From assembly GCA_052031065.1 (NCBI GenBank), contig JBPEXY010000146.1, positions 1-14,187 on the forward strand: 14,187 bases of DNA, read 5' to 3'. Both the position numbers and the translations under genes were made by a program. Of the stretch, positions 6,876-14,140 are shown piece by piece. Under the pieces are notes generated by a model that saw nothing but the letters and a program-made list of their open reading frames with translations, made no database searches and was not told the DNA's origin. Source of the DNA: JBPEXY01 sp052031065. Lineage in GTDB: Bacteria; Pseudomonadota; Gammaproteobacteria; Immundisolibacterales; Immundisolibacteraceae. Position 1 is the stretch's first letter. Every line of letters begins with the position of its first letter.

Positions 6876-8333
6876 ATGCAGATTGAAGCACCATTTGAAT
6901 TAGTTTTATTTGGTGGTATGGGCGATCTCGCCTTGCGCAAACTCATTCCAGCTCTGTTTCTGCTGCACCGTGATGGGCGACTGCCAGAGGGCATGATCTA
7001 TGCGACGACTCGCCAGGAAATGGCGCGCGATGATTTCACCACCAGGATTGAAAGTTCGGTCCGCGCCCAGGTAGCGGCTGATTACATGGACCAGCAACTC
7101 CTGGAGACCTTTATCGAGAGAGTGGAATGTTTCACCCTTGATGTAAATAACCTTGAGGCCTACAGCCTGCTTGCCAACACCCTCTCTGCTGATGACGTAA
7201 ACCGGCTTTTCTATATGGCAACGGGCTCTGATCTTTATTCCTCGATCTGCAAAGGTCTGAACGAAGCCGGCCTGATTCGTGAGCGAAGCAAGATCGTTCT
7301 TGAAAAACCAATTGGTCACAATCTGGAAACCGCCCAGGCAATTAACGAAGACGTTGCCGAGTTCTTTGCCGAGCATCAGATTTACCGAATTGATCATTAC
7401 CTGGGCAAAGAGACGGTGCAAAATCTGATGGTACTGCGCTTTGCCAACTCCCTGTTTGAATCGCAGTGGAATCAGCATTTCATCGACCACATTCAGATCA
7501 CCATTTCAGAAAATCTGGGGGTAGAGCAGCGCGCGGAGTTTTACGAACAGGTAGGTGCCATGCGCGACATGTTTCAGAACCACCTGCTGCAACTGCTCTG
7601 TATCACGGCGATGGAACCGCCGGCGAAACTGGAACCGGATGCGGTACGCGATGAAAAGGTAAAAGTACTCAAAGCGCTTAAGCCGATTACCGGCACCCTG
7701 ATTAATGAGTGTGTGGTGCGGGGTCAGTACGACTCGGGGGTCGCGGAGGGCAAGCCCGTGCCACGCTACCGCGATGAACCGGGTGTGTACGCCAAAAGCA
7801 TGACCGAAACCTTTGTGGCGGCCAAGGTCGAGATCGATAACTGGCGTTGGGCCGGCGTCCCCTTTTATCTGCGCACCGGTAAGCGTCTCACCGAGCGCGC
7901 CTGTGAGATTGTGGTGCAGTTTAAGGAGATACCCCACTCAATTTTTCCGCTACAGCACAAAAACACCATGGCCAATAAACTCGTGTTCCGTTTACAACCC
8001 GACGAGGGTGTGCGCCTGATGTTATGCGAGAAAAGGGTAGGGCCGGGTATGAACGTACGGCCTATGAATCTGAGCCTTAACCCATCGAGCGAGCGACAGA
8101 CCCGGGTGCCAGAAGCCTACGAGCGGCTTTTTCATGACGCACTCAGTGGTAACACCACCTTGTTCCTACGGGATGATGAACTGCTCGACGCCTGGCGCTG
8201 GGTGGATCCGATCGTTAATTACTGGGGCGAGCAGGAGCAGCGCCCGGAACCCTACACCGCCGGTAGCTGGGGGCCGGCGGCGGCAACCCTGCTGTTGGCA
8301 CGTGACGGCCGTTTGTGGGACGAAAACAGTTAA
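6876..8333 (+). CDS. zwf: Glucose-6-phosphate 1-dehydrogenase
   Basis: This enzyme oxidises glucose-6-phosphate to 6-phosphogluconolactone with NAD(P)+, the entry step to the Entner-Doudoroff and pentose phosphate routes. At 485 aa it is near the family's usual 490. The N-terminal Rossmann motif is GGMGDLALRKL (13-23), a variant of the common GASGDLAKRKL. Further landmarks are EKPIG (143-147), the substrate-binding signature RIDHYLGKE (171-179) and H236 in MFQNH, the expected catalytic base. Later family blocks include RWAGVPFYLRTGKRL. It heads a same-strand cluster with pgl, edd and eda, 30 bp before the preferred pgl start. The direct upstream sequence has only a weak promoter candidate. 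Confidence 0.97.
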   Translation: MQIEAPFELVLFGGMGDLALRKLIPALFLLHRDGRLPEGMIYATTRQEMARDDFTTRIESSVRAQVAADYMDQQLLETFIERVECFTLDVNNLEAYSLLANTLSADDVNRLFYMATGSDLYSSICKGLNEAGLIRERSKIVLEKPIGHNLETAQAINEDVAEFFAEHQIYRIDHYLGKETVQNLMVLRFANSLFESQWNQHFIDHIQITISENLGVEQRAEFYEQVGAMRDMFQNHLLQLLCITAMEPPAKLEPDAVRDEKVKVLKALKPITGTLINECVVRGQYDSGVAEGKPVPRYRDEPGVYAKSMTETFVAAKVEIDNWRWAGVPFYLRTGKRLTERACEIVVQFKEIPHSIFPLQHKNTMANKLVFRLQPDEGVRLMLCEKRVGPGMNVRPMNLSLNPSSERQTRVPEAYERLFHDALSGNTTLFLRDDELLDAWRWVDPIVNYWGEQEQRPEPYTAGSWGPAAATLLLARDGRLWDENS

Positions 8334-8341
8334 TACCGAAC

Positions 8342-8358
8342 CCACCTGCCGGAGGTGG
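8342..8358 (+). promoter_or_regulatory. Hairpin overlapping the pgl Shine-Dalgarno
   Basis: CCACCT-GCCGG-AGGTGG forms a perfect 6-bp stem in the zwf-pgl gap. The Shine-Dalgarno GGAGG (8351-8355) lies across the loop and 3' arm, so the hairpin could limit initiation unless opened by ribosomes finishing zwf at 8333. Confidence 0.45.
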
Positions 8359-8363
8359 TTAAA

Positions 8364-9068
8364 GTGACAGATAACCAGTTTCACTCCCCCGACCTGCTCG
8401 CAAAACAGCTGGCGGATGAGCTTGCGAAAAAAATGGATGAAGTGATCACCACCCAGGGGCAGGTGACGATTGCCGTCAGCGGCGGTTCGACGCCAGTAGG
8501 TTTTTTTCAGCAACTCTCCAGGCGCCCACTGGACTGGAGCAAAGTATCGATCACCCTCGTCGACGAGCGTTGGGTAAGTGTTGAAGATGCAGCCAGCAAC
8601 GCGCGCCTGGTTAGGGATCAGCTGCTTCAGCACCAGGCTAAGCAGGCGCGCTTTCTGCCATTAAACAATGACGCGCCTGATCCGGTCGACGGTTTCGCGC
8701 ACTGTGAAAGCAGCCTGCACCGGTTCATGGAGCACCTGGATTTCGCGGTACTGGGCATGGGCAATGATGGCCACACCGCCTCGTGGTTTGCAGATTCCTC
8801 CGCGCTACCGCGATGCCTCGACCAGGATAACCCCAACTGGTGCTGCCCGGTAACCGACGCCCCCGGCGGGTTGCCTCGGATAACACTAACCTGGAGCCTG
8901 CTGTCACAGTGCCGCCATCTCTATCTGCATTTTGAAGGGGCTGAGAAAAACGCTGTGTTTGAACAGGCCCGCGCAGCGCAACAGCGCGACCGCATAAGCG
9001 CAATGCCGATCCGCGCGGTGATTTTTCAAACGCAGGTGCCGTTGAGCATCTACCGGAGCGAACCATGA
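8364..9068 (+). CDS. pgl: 6-phosphogluconolactonase
   Basis: This enzyme hydrolyses 6-phosphogluconolactone to 6-phosphogluconate, the second step after zwf. The product is 234 aa from the GTG at 8364. Family motifs are clear: AVSGGSTP (37-44), LVDERWV (65-71), SNARLVR (78-84) and GMGNDGHTASWF (131-142). The frame could also start at the GTG at 8355, but that codon lies on the Shine-Dalgarno GGAGG (8351-8355). The GTG at 8364 has ideal 8-nt spacing and is preferred. The stop overlaps the edd start as ATGA (9065-9068), implying translational coupling. This is the DevB/SOL-type lactonase, not the YbhE type. Confidence 0.95.
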   Translation: MTDNQFHSPDLLAKQLADELAKKMDEVITTQGQVTIAVSGGSTPVGFFQQLSRRPLDWSKVSITLVDERWVSVEDAASNARLVRDQLLQHQAKQARFLPLNNDAPDPVDGFAHCESSLHRFMEHLDFAVLGMGNDGHTASWFADSSALPRCLDQDNPNWCCPVTDAPGGLPRITLTWSLLSQCRHLYLHFEGAEKNAVFEQARAAQQRDRISAMPIRAVIFQTQVPLSIYRSEP

Positions 9069-10894
9069 CCCACCCCACCGTCGAAGCCGTAACAGCCAGA
9101 ATACAGGAGCGCAGTCGTCCCACCCGCTCAGACTATCTGGCCGATATGGAACAGGCGGCTCGCGCGGGGCCGGTGCGGACCGCCGTAAGCTGCACCAACC
9201 TCGCTCATGGCTGTGCAGCGGCCAGTGACGATGAAAAATTGATTCTCAAAAGCAGTAGCGGTGGCGCCAACATCGCCATTATTAACGCCTATAACGACAT
9301 GCTCTCGGCCCACGCTCCTTATCGCCACTACCCGGAGCAGTTAAAAGGGTATCTGGCTGAAAAAAACCATGTCGCGCAGATGGCCGGTGGCGTACCGGCG
9401 ATGTGCGATGGCGTGACTCAGGGGCAAACCGGCATGGAGCTTTCACTGTTCAGCCGGGATGTGATTGCCATGAGCACTGCCATCGCCCTGTCCCACCAGG
9501 TATTTGATGGCAGCCTGATGCTGGGCATCTGTGACAAGATTGTGCCGGGACTGCTCATGGCGGCGTTACGCTTTGGTCATCTGCCGACGGTGTTTGTCCC
9601 CTCGGGGCCGATGCCCAGCGGGATCAGTAACGCTAGTAAAGCGAAAACCCGCCAGGCTTACGCCCGCGGTGACGTTGGTGAAGCGGAACTGCTTGAAAGT
9701 GAAATGGGCTCCTACCACAGCGAAGGCACCTGTACCTTTTATGGCACTGCTAATTCAAATCAGATGCTGATGGAGATTATGGGACTGCAGTTGCCCGGTT
9801 CTTCCTTTGTGCCCCCTGGCAGTGACATTCGCCATGCACTGAATCGCGCCGCGGCCCATCGGCTAACAGAAATTACGGCGCTGGAGTCCGGCTATATGCC
9901 GATCGGCCATATTGTCGATGAAAAAGCCATGGTCAATGCCATGGTCGGTCTGCTGGCGACCGGAGGCTCGACCAACCACAGCATTCACCTGGTGGCGATT
10001 GCGCGCATGGCGGGCATCGTTATCGACTGGCAGGATCTGACAGACCTGTCGGAAGTGGTGCCACTACTGACGCGGATGTACCCCAATGGCAGCGCCGATG
10101 TGAACGCATTTGAAGCCGCCGGCGGTATGCCCTTCCTGATTCGCGAACTTCTGGATGCCGGCCTACTACACGAAGAGGTAAATACGATTCTAGGCAACGG
10201 ACTGCGCCAGTGGTGCCAACGGCCACTGTTATCCGGCCCTGATGAGTTGACGTGGGAGCCTGCCGCCACCCGATCATCAAACCTGAGTGTACTGGCACCT
10301 GCCAGGGCGCCCTTTGTGGCCGAAGGCGGTATGAAACTGGTCAGTGGCAATCTGGGACGCGCCATTATGAAAGTCTCTGCGGTACCGGACGATCGCTGGG
10401 TTATCGAAGCCCCGGCCCGGGTATTTACCAGTCAGCAACAGGTCCTGGCGGCGTATCAGGCGGATCAACTGAATCAGGACGTTATTGTCGTGTTAAAGGG
10501 ACAGGGCCCCCGCGCCAACGGCATGCCTGAGTTACACCAGCTAACACCGGCCCTGACTAACCTGCAGGAACTCGGTTATCGGGTTGCCCTGGTGACCGAC
10601 GGTCGCCTGTCCGGCGCCTCAGGCAAAGTGCCTGCAGCTATTCATCTGAGTCCCGAAGCCCTCATCGATGGCCCGCTGCACGCCGTGAAAGACGGCGACA
10701 TGATTTTACTGGATGGCCATAAAGGTACTCTTGACGTGACCGCCGCCGATTTCAGTAGACGGCTTCAATCACCCCGGCCGGCGCTGGATGTAAGCGCATC
10801 GACAAAAGGCGTTGGTCGAGAATTATTCGCCGGTTTTCGCCAGTTAGCAGGGCCTGCCGACCAGGGAGCGATCAGTTTGGGAAAGGGCGCATAA
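9065..10894 (+). CDS. edd: 6-phosphogluconate dehydratase (Entner-Doudoroff)
   Basis: This enzyme dehydrates 6-phosphogluconate to 2-keto-3-deoxy-6-phosphogluconate (KDPG), the first committed Entner-Doudoroff step. At 609 aa it has the usual length of IlvD/Edd-family enzymes. Three cysteines expected to serve the iron-sulfur cluster or active site are in conserved blocks: C114 in PAMCDGVTQG, C156 in GICDKIVPGLLMA (family signature 1) and C223 in SEGTCTFYGTANSNQ. Signature 2 is visible near residue 510 (VTDGRLSGASGK). YHSEGTCTFYGTANS and the zwf-pgl-edd-eda context favour Edd over dihydroxy-acid dehydratase (IlvD). Its TAA at 10892-10894 directly abuts the eda start. Confidence 0.97.
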   Translation: MTHPTVEAVTARIQERSRPTRSDYLADMEQAARAGPVRTAVSCTNLAHGCAAASDDEKLILKSSSGGANIAIINAYNDMLSAHAPYRHYPEQLKGYLAEKNHVAQMAGGVPAMCDGVTQGQTGMELSLFSRDVIAMSTAIALSHQVFDGSLMLGICDKIVPGLLMAALRFGHLPTVFVPSGPMPSGISNASKAKTRQAYARGDVGEAELLESEMGSYHSEGTCTFYGTANSNQMLMEIMGLQLPGSSFVPPGSDIRHALNRAAAHRLTEITALESGYMPIGHIVDEKAMVNAMVGLLATGGSTNHSIHLVAIARMAGIVIDWQDLTDLSEVVPLLTRMYPNGSADVNAFEAAGGMPFLIRELLDAGLLHEEVNTILGNGLRQWCQRPLLSGPDELTWEPAATRSSNLSVLAPARAPFVAEGGMKLVSGNLGRAIMKVSAVPDDRWVIEAPARVFTSQQQVLAAYQADQLNQDVIVVLKGQGPRANGMPELHQLTPALTNLQELGYRVALVTDGRLSGASGKVPAAIHLSPEALIDGPLHAVKDGDMILLDGHKGTLDVTAADFSRRLQSPRPALDVSASTKGVGRELFAGFRQLAGPADQGAISLGKGA

Positions 10895-11509
10895 ATGATG
10901 TGGAATGAGTGGCTACTAAACGCCAAACCGGTCATGCCGGTGATCGTTATCGATGAGTTTGAAGCGGCGGTTCCCATGGCAAAAGCCCTGGTCGCCGGCG
11001 GGGTGAAATTGCTTGAAGTCACTCTGCGGACAGAACATGGGTTAGCGGCGATTGCCGAAATCAGCCGGAATGTCCCCGATGCGATTGTCGGCGTGGGCAC
11101 GGTAACCACGCCCGATCAACTTCACCGCGCCGTAGAGCAGGGTGCCCGGTTTGCGGTGAGCCCCGGCTTTACCGCTGACCTGTTAGCCGCCGCAACCGAA
11201 TGGGGTGGCGCTTACCTGCCGGGGGTTGCAACACCCAGTGAGGTTATGCAGGTGCGCGAGGCCGGTTTTCTTCAGATGAAGTTTTTTCCCGCCGTCCCCA
11301 GTGGCGGCCGCGCCATGCTGAAGGCAATCGCTGGACCACTCCCGGATGTGAGTTTTTGCCCCACCGGCGGAATCAGCGCAGAGACCTATCGGGATTTTCT
11401 GGCACTCGATAATGTATTTGCGGTGGGCGGCAGCTGGTTAACCCCCGCTGAGGCAATAGCGGACGGGAACTGGTCGGTGATTGAAGCTCTGGCTTTAGCG
11501 ATAAAGTGA
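10895..11509 (+). CDS. eda: 2-keto-3-deoxy-6-phosphogluconate (KDPG) aldolase
   Basis: This enzyme cleaves KDPG to pyruvate and glyceraldehyde-3-phosphate, the final Entner-Doudoroff step. It is a 204-aa class I aldolase TIM barrel. Key residues are E41 and R45 in LLEVTLRT, the GVGTV strand (66-70), FAVSPGF (86-92), the Schiff-base lysine K129 in LQMKFFPA, and the phosphate-binding CPTGGI (155-160). The start is ATGATG immediately after the edd stop (0-nt spacing). The second ATG at 10898 is an equally possible start. Expression is probably by coupled reinitiation, since only a weak GGGAAAGGG-like binding site precedes it inside edd. Confidence 0.97.
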   Translation: MMWNEWLLNAKPVMPVIVIDEFEAAVPMAKALVAGGVKLLEVTLRTEHGLAAIAEISRNVPDAIVGVGTVTTPDQLHRAVEQGARFAVSPGFTADLLAAATEWGGAYLPGVATPSEVMQVREAGFLQMKFFPAVPSGGRAMLKAIAGPLPDVSFCPTGGISAETYRDFLALDNVFAVGGSWLTPAEAIADGNWSVIEALALAIK

Positions 11510-11550
11510 GTGCAGTTCTAAAAACCGTGATGATCTGTAAATCATGCTCA

Positions 11551-11661
11551 GTAAAGTAATTTCGTTAGCTGAGGTGGCTTCGCCAGCGTTTTAAAGTCTT
11601 TAAATCCGGCATCATTATTCAACACATACTCCAACACTAACCCGACGTTGCGACGACAAAT
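11551..11661 (-). other. Short open minus-strand stretch, possible gene remnant
   Basis: Between TAA (minus strand, 11662-11664) and TGA (11548-11550) there are 37 sense codons reading RRNVGLVLEYVLNN, then DAGFKDFKTLAKPP and QLTKLLY. The composition looks protein-like, but there is no start codon with a binding site and I do not recognise the family. It may be the remnant of a lost gene, or chance. Confidence 0.18.
11568..11592 (+). terminator. Weak candidate terminator after eda
   Basis: TGGC-TTC-GCCA forms a 4-bp stem, extendable by two pairs across a bulge, followed by GTTTT. It lies 59 bp after the eda stop. The stem is short, so this is only a possible terminator for the zwf-eda operon. 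Confidence 0.28.
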
Positions 11662-11710
11662 TTATTAATTGGTCAGAGTGTCGAACGGCGGCAACTCTAT
11701 ACATATTGGC

Positions 11711-11719
11711 TGCTACACT
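11711..11719 (+). promoter_or_regulatory. Candidate extended -10 promoter of the kinase gene
   Basis: TGC-TACACT resembles an extended -10 element (TGnTATAAT), 31 bp before the kinase ATG. The -35 region (near 11691-11696) is poor. The Shine-Dalgarno AGAGG (11737-11741) sits 9 nt before the start. Confidence 0.35.
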
Positions 11720-11750
11720 TGATGGCAGCGGTGAATAGAGGTTTATCAAG

Positions 11751-12728
11751 ATGCCCACCTTTCAACAGCCCTCGAAAGAACAGCAACATGTCTACCTGGA
11801 AGATACCGATCAACCCCTGCCGGAGAAGCTGAACCCGCACACCCGCTACCTAATGCTCAGCACCATCGCCAAAGGTGGAAAATCGCTGATCAAATCCTGC
11901 AAGGACCGGCATCTAAACCGGGTGATTGCCTACAAGGAGCTGCGTAAAGAATTCCAGAACGATGAGGTAGAAAATACCCGCCTGCTGCGTGAAGCCAGAG
12001 TTTCAGCGATGCTACAACACCCCAACACGGTGCCGGTCTACGAGATCGGCCGCGACAACCAGGGGCATTACTATTTCACCATGAAGCTGGTACACGGCTA
12101 CACCCTGCGGGAGATTATGGACTATCGAGAACGCTACGATCTAACACAGTTGATAGAGGTTATCGAACAGGTGGCTCAGGCACTGGCGTATGCCCATGCT
12201 CACGGCGTCGCCCACCGTGACATCAAGCCGGAAAACATCCTGGTAGGACCCTATGGTGAAGTGTTACTGCTGGACTGGGGACTGGCCAAAGTGTGGAGTA
12301 AAGACGGCACCGCAACTGTCGAAGAGATTGACAACGAGGAGCTAATCGCGGGCAATTCGAACAAAAGCATGACCGGACACGGCCAGTTACAGGGCACGCT
12401 CTGCTATATGTCACCGGAGCAGATCCGCCGTGATCCGGAGATCAGTTTCGCCACGGATACCTACAGTCTGGGTTCGGTGCTCTACGAAATCCTTACTGGC
12501 AAACCCCCATTCGATAGCGATAAAAGCTATGAGATTCTCGACATGGTGGAAAACCAGCAACCCGCCAAACCCTCTGAAATTAGCAAATACCCGGTTCCGA
12601 AGCTCCTTGAAAAGTTATGTCTGAAATGCCTGGAAAAAGAGCCCAACAGACGACCCGCATCCATGGATGAATTCCTGCATGTCCTCCAACAGGACTGGGA
12701 AGCAGAACTGGTAACCGCCAGTCATTGA
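11751..12728 (+). CDS. Soluble Hanks-type serine/threonine protein kinase
   Basis: This 325-aa protein is almost entirely kinase domain (about 32-315). It has no membrane segment, PASTA or other sensor domain, so it is probably cytosolic. Catalytic residues are intact: K62 in VIAYKEL, E81 in LLREARV, HRDIKPEN (155-162, with D157, K159, N162), the metal-binding D175 in DWG (DFG variant), SPE (221-223, APE variant), D236 in DTYSLG, and R301 in PNRRPAS. The glycine-rich loop is degenerate: IAKGGKSLIKSC (39-50) lacks the first and third glycines of GxGxxG. An acidic insert (about 190-205, EEIDNEE) lies in the activation segment. The ATG at 11751 has an AGAGG site 9 nt upstream. It converges on the glutamine synthetase gene. 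Its targets are unknown, and proximity alone does not show that it acts on its neighbours. Confidence 0.92.
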   Translation: MPTFQQPSKEQQHVYLEDTDQPLPEKLNPHTRYLMLSTIAKGGKSLIKSCKDRHLNRVIAYKELRKEFQNDEVENTRLLREARVSAMLQHPNTVPVYEIGRDNQGHYYFTMKLVHGYTLREIMDYRERYDLTQLIEVIEQVAQALAYAHAHGVAHRDIKPENILVGPYGEVLLLDWGLAKVWSKDGTATVEEIDNEELIAGNSNKSMTGHGQLQGTLCYMSPEQIRRDPEISFATDTYSLGSVLYEILTGKPPFDSDKSYEILDMVENQQPAKPSEISKYPVPKLLEKLCLKCLEKEPNRRPASMDEFLHVLQQDWEAELVTASH

Positions 12729-12734
12729 CACAAA

Positions 12735-12767
12735 AAAAGCCGGGGCGGATTAGCCGCCCCGGCTTTT
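12735..12767. terminator. Bidirectional intrinsic terminator (kinase / glutamine synthetase)
   Basis: A perfect 10-bp GC stem, GCCGGGGCGG (12739-12748) with CCGCCCCGGC (12754-12763), has a 5-nt ATTAG loop. It is flanked by an A-run on the left and TTTT on the right. It sits between two convergent genes and can serve both. The minus-strand transcript gets a run of 7 U, so it should be stronger for glutamine synthetase. Confidence 0.95.
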
Positions 12768-12790
12768 CATCAAGCATTTCAATAACGCTA

Positions 12791-13801
12791 TCAGGCCAGC
12801 GCTTTCTTGGTCACCTTGATGATGGTCGCAGCAACCTTGTAGGGATCAGCATTGGACGCAGGCCGGCGATCTTCCAGACGACCCTTCCAGCCATCCTCTA
12901 CCGTACCGATGGGGATACGGATTGAAGCGCCGCGATCGGATACGCCATAACTGTATTGATCAATCGCCTGAGTCTCGTGCTTGCCGGTCAGGCGCTGGTC
13001 ATTATGCGCTCCGTATACGCCGATACATTCGGGAATGTGTTTGGCGAACTCTTCGCAAATTTTGGTGAACACCGACTCGTCGCCGGTTTCGCGCATCTGG
13101 CCGTTGGAGAAATTGGCGTGCATGCCGGAACCATTCCAGTCGGTGTCTCCCAGCGGTTTAGGATGCCAGTCGACAGCCAGATCATACTGCTCGGCACAGC
13201 GCTCCAGCAGATAGCGGGCCAACCAGATTTCGTCACCGGCGGTGGCGGCACTCTTGGCAAAAATCTGGAACTCCCACTGGCCTGCGGCCACCTCGGCATT
13301 AATACCTTCGACGTTAAGCCCAGCTTCCAGGCACATATCCAGGTGCTCTTCGATCAGCGGACGACAGTAGGCGTTGCGCGCGCCGACCGAGCAGTAGTAA
13401 GGCCCCTGTGGAGGCGGGTAACCACCGGCAGGGAATCCGGGCGGCAGGTTAGTTTCCGGGTTCCACAGAAAATACTCCTGTTCAAAACCAAACCAGAAAT
13501 CATCATCGTCGTCTTCAATGGTAGCGCGACCGTTAGATTCATGTGGTGATCCATCAGCATTCAGCACTTCGGTCATGACCAGGTAGGCGTTATTGCGACC
13601 CGGATCAGGAATCACCATCACCGGCTTCAGCAAACAGTCAGAAGCATTGCCTTCTGCCTGCTCGGTGGAACTGCCGTCAAACGACCACATCGGGCAATCT
13701 TCCAGCTTGCCGCTGAAGTCCTTACGGATCATGGTTTTGCTACGCAGGCTCTGGGTAGGCTTGTAGCCGTCCAGCCAAATATATTCCAACTTACTTTTCA
13801 C
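12791..13801 (-). CDS. glnII: Type II glutamine synthetase (eukaryote-like GSII)
   Basis: This enzyme makes glutamine from glutamate, ammonia and ATP. From the GTG at 13799-13801 the product is 336 aa, the short GSII length rather than the about 470 aa of bacterial GSI. GSII landmarks: LEYIWLDGYKP (5-15), WSFDGSSTEQAEG (39-51), metal-binding E107 and E109 in FGFEQEYFL, INAEVAAGQWEFQI (167-180), DEIWLARYLLE (190-200), NGSGMHANFS (223-232), NDQRLTGKHET (267-277), RGASIRIP (290-297) and EDRRPASNADPY (310-321). The frame can extend to a GTG at 13846, but those 15 residues have no GSII counterpart and no binding site. The GTG at 13801 has GGAG 11 nt upstream, and MKSKLEYIWLDGY resembles rhizobial GlnII starts. 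It lacks the GSI adenylylation-loop context. Control is probably by NtrC and sigma-54 (see 14028-14155). Confidence 0.94.
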   Translation of the reverse strand: MKSKLEYIWLDGYKPTQSLRSKTMIRKDFSGKLEDCPMWSFDGSSTEQAEGNASDCLLKPVMVIPDPGRNNAYLVMTEVLNADGSPHESNGRATIEDDDDDFWFGFEQEYFLWNPETNLPPGFPAGGYPPPQGPYYCSVGARNAYCRPLIEEHLDMCLEAGLNVEGINAEVAAGQWEFQIFAKSAATAGDEIWLARYLLERCAEQYDLAVDWHPKPLGDTDWNGSGMHANFSNGQMRETGDESVFTKICEEFAKHIPECIGVYGAHNDQRLTGKHETQAIDQYSYGVSDRGASIRIPIGTVEDGWKGRLEDRRPASNADPYKVAATIIKVTKKALA

Positions 13802-13812
13802 TGTTTCTAAAT

Positions 13813-13816
13813 CTCC
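13813..13816 (-). promoter_or_regulatory. Shine-Dalgarno deciding the GSII start
   Basis: On the minus strand GGAG lies 11 nt before the GTG at 13801. The alternative GTG at 13846 has no purine-rich site in front of it. The spacing is a little long but supports the shorter protein. Confidence 0.5.
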
Positions 13817-13937
13817 GAAGTTTATGTTGAAAGTTTCACCACTCACAGGTCATGACTGGATATCATCAGCCTCGAGTGCCTGGGGCGCCCGCATTCTAGC
13901 CGGTGGTATTCCCGACTGTCCGCAGCAAACTAGCCAA

Positions 13938-13997
13938 CGACCCGGGTCGCCCGGTTACCGCCAGTTGGCACACGGGTTACCCGTGGCGGTAGCCGCC
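13938..13997 (-). promoter_or_regulatory. Structured leader of the GSII transcript with competing hairpins
   Basis: Several inverted repeats overlap in the predicted 5' leader: a perfect 12-bp palindrome CGACCCGGGTCG (13938-13949), CCGGG-TCG-CCCGG (13942-13954), a long arm 13953-13962 pairing with 13985-13994 (9 of 10), an inner ACGGGT-T-ACCCGT (13972-13984), and GGCGG-TAG-CCGCC (13985-13997). Some exclude each other. I do not recognise a known riboswitch class here. Confidence 0.45.
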
Positions 13998-14027
13998 GCT
14001 CTGCTCCTCACTTACCGATTCATGCTC

Positions 14028-14043
14028 AGCATTATTCATGCCA
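14028..14043 (-). promoter_or_regulatory. Sigma-54 (RpoN) promoter of the GSII gene
   Basis: On the minus strand TGGCATGAATAATGCT matches TGGCACG-R-N3-TTGCW at 14 of 16 positions, with the invariant GG (-24) and GC (-12) at exact spacing. The predicted transcription start is near 14017, giving a leader of about 216 nt to the GTG at 13801. NtrC-type sites upstream and the nitrogen-assimilation gene downstream make this far more credible than an isolated match. Confidence 0.8.
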
Positions 14044-14107
14044 TAACCCAATTGCTTTTTAAAACAGAGAGATAGCGTGTTCAAAACAAACCCCTTGGCG
14101 AAAAAAC

Positions 14108-14122
14108 GCACCAACCAGGTGC
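14108..14122 (-). promoter_or_regulatory. NtrC-type enhancer site 1
   Basis: GCACC-AACCA-GGTGC is a perfect 5+5 palindrome with 5-bp spacing, matching the GCAC(C)-N5-(G)GTGC NtrC operator. Its centre is about 98 bp upstream of the predicted start, a normal distance for an NtrC enhancer. Confidence 0.75.
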
Positions 14123-14140
14123 AAACAACCCTCGTCGAAG

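Larger units (their letters stand above)
11510..11750. other. eda-kinase intergenic region
   Basis: This 241-bp AT-richer gap holds the weak terminator near 11568-11592, the possible minus-strand remnant (11551-11661) and an extended -10-like TGCTACACT (11711-11719) before the kinase gene. AATTGGTCAGAG at 11666-11677 vaguely recalls the TTGGGGTCAGAG motif near the RAYT gene. Confidence 0.5.

Noticed and set aside
6906..7490. 194-codon minus-strand frame inside zwf
   Set aside because: Antisense shadow of a strongly conserved gene. No independent start signal or domain.
12956..13549. 197-codon plus-strand frame antisense to the glutamine synthetase
   Set aside because: Complement of a conserved coding sequence; no motif or binding site of its own.
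13966..13983. Second sigma-54-like match on the plus strand (TGGCAC then TTAC)
   Set aside because: The invariant GC of the -12 element is missing and it points away from the glutamine synthetase gene toward no gene.
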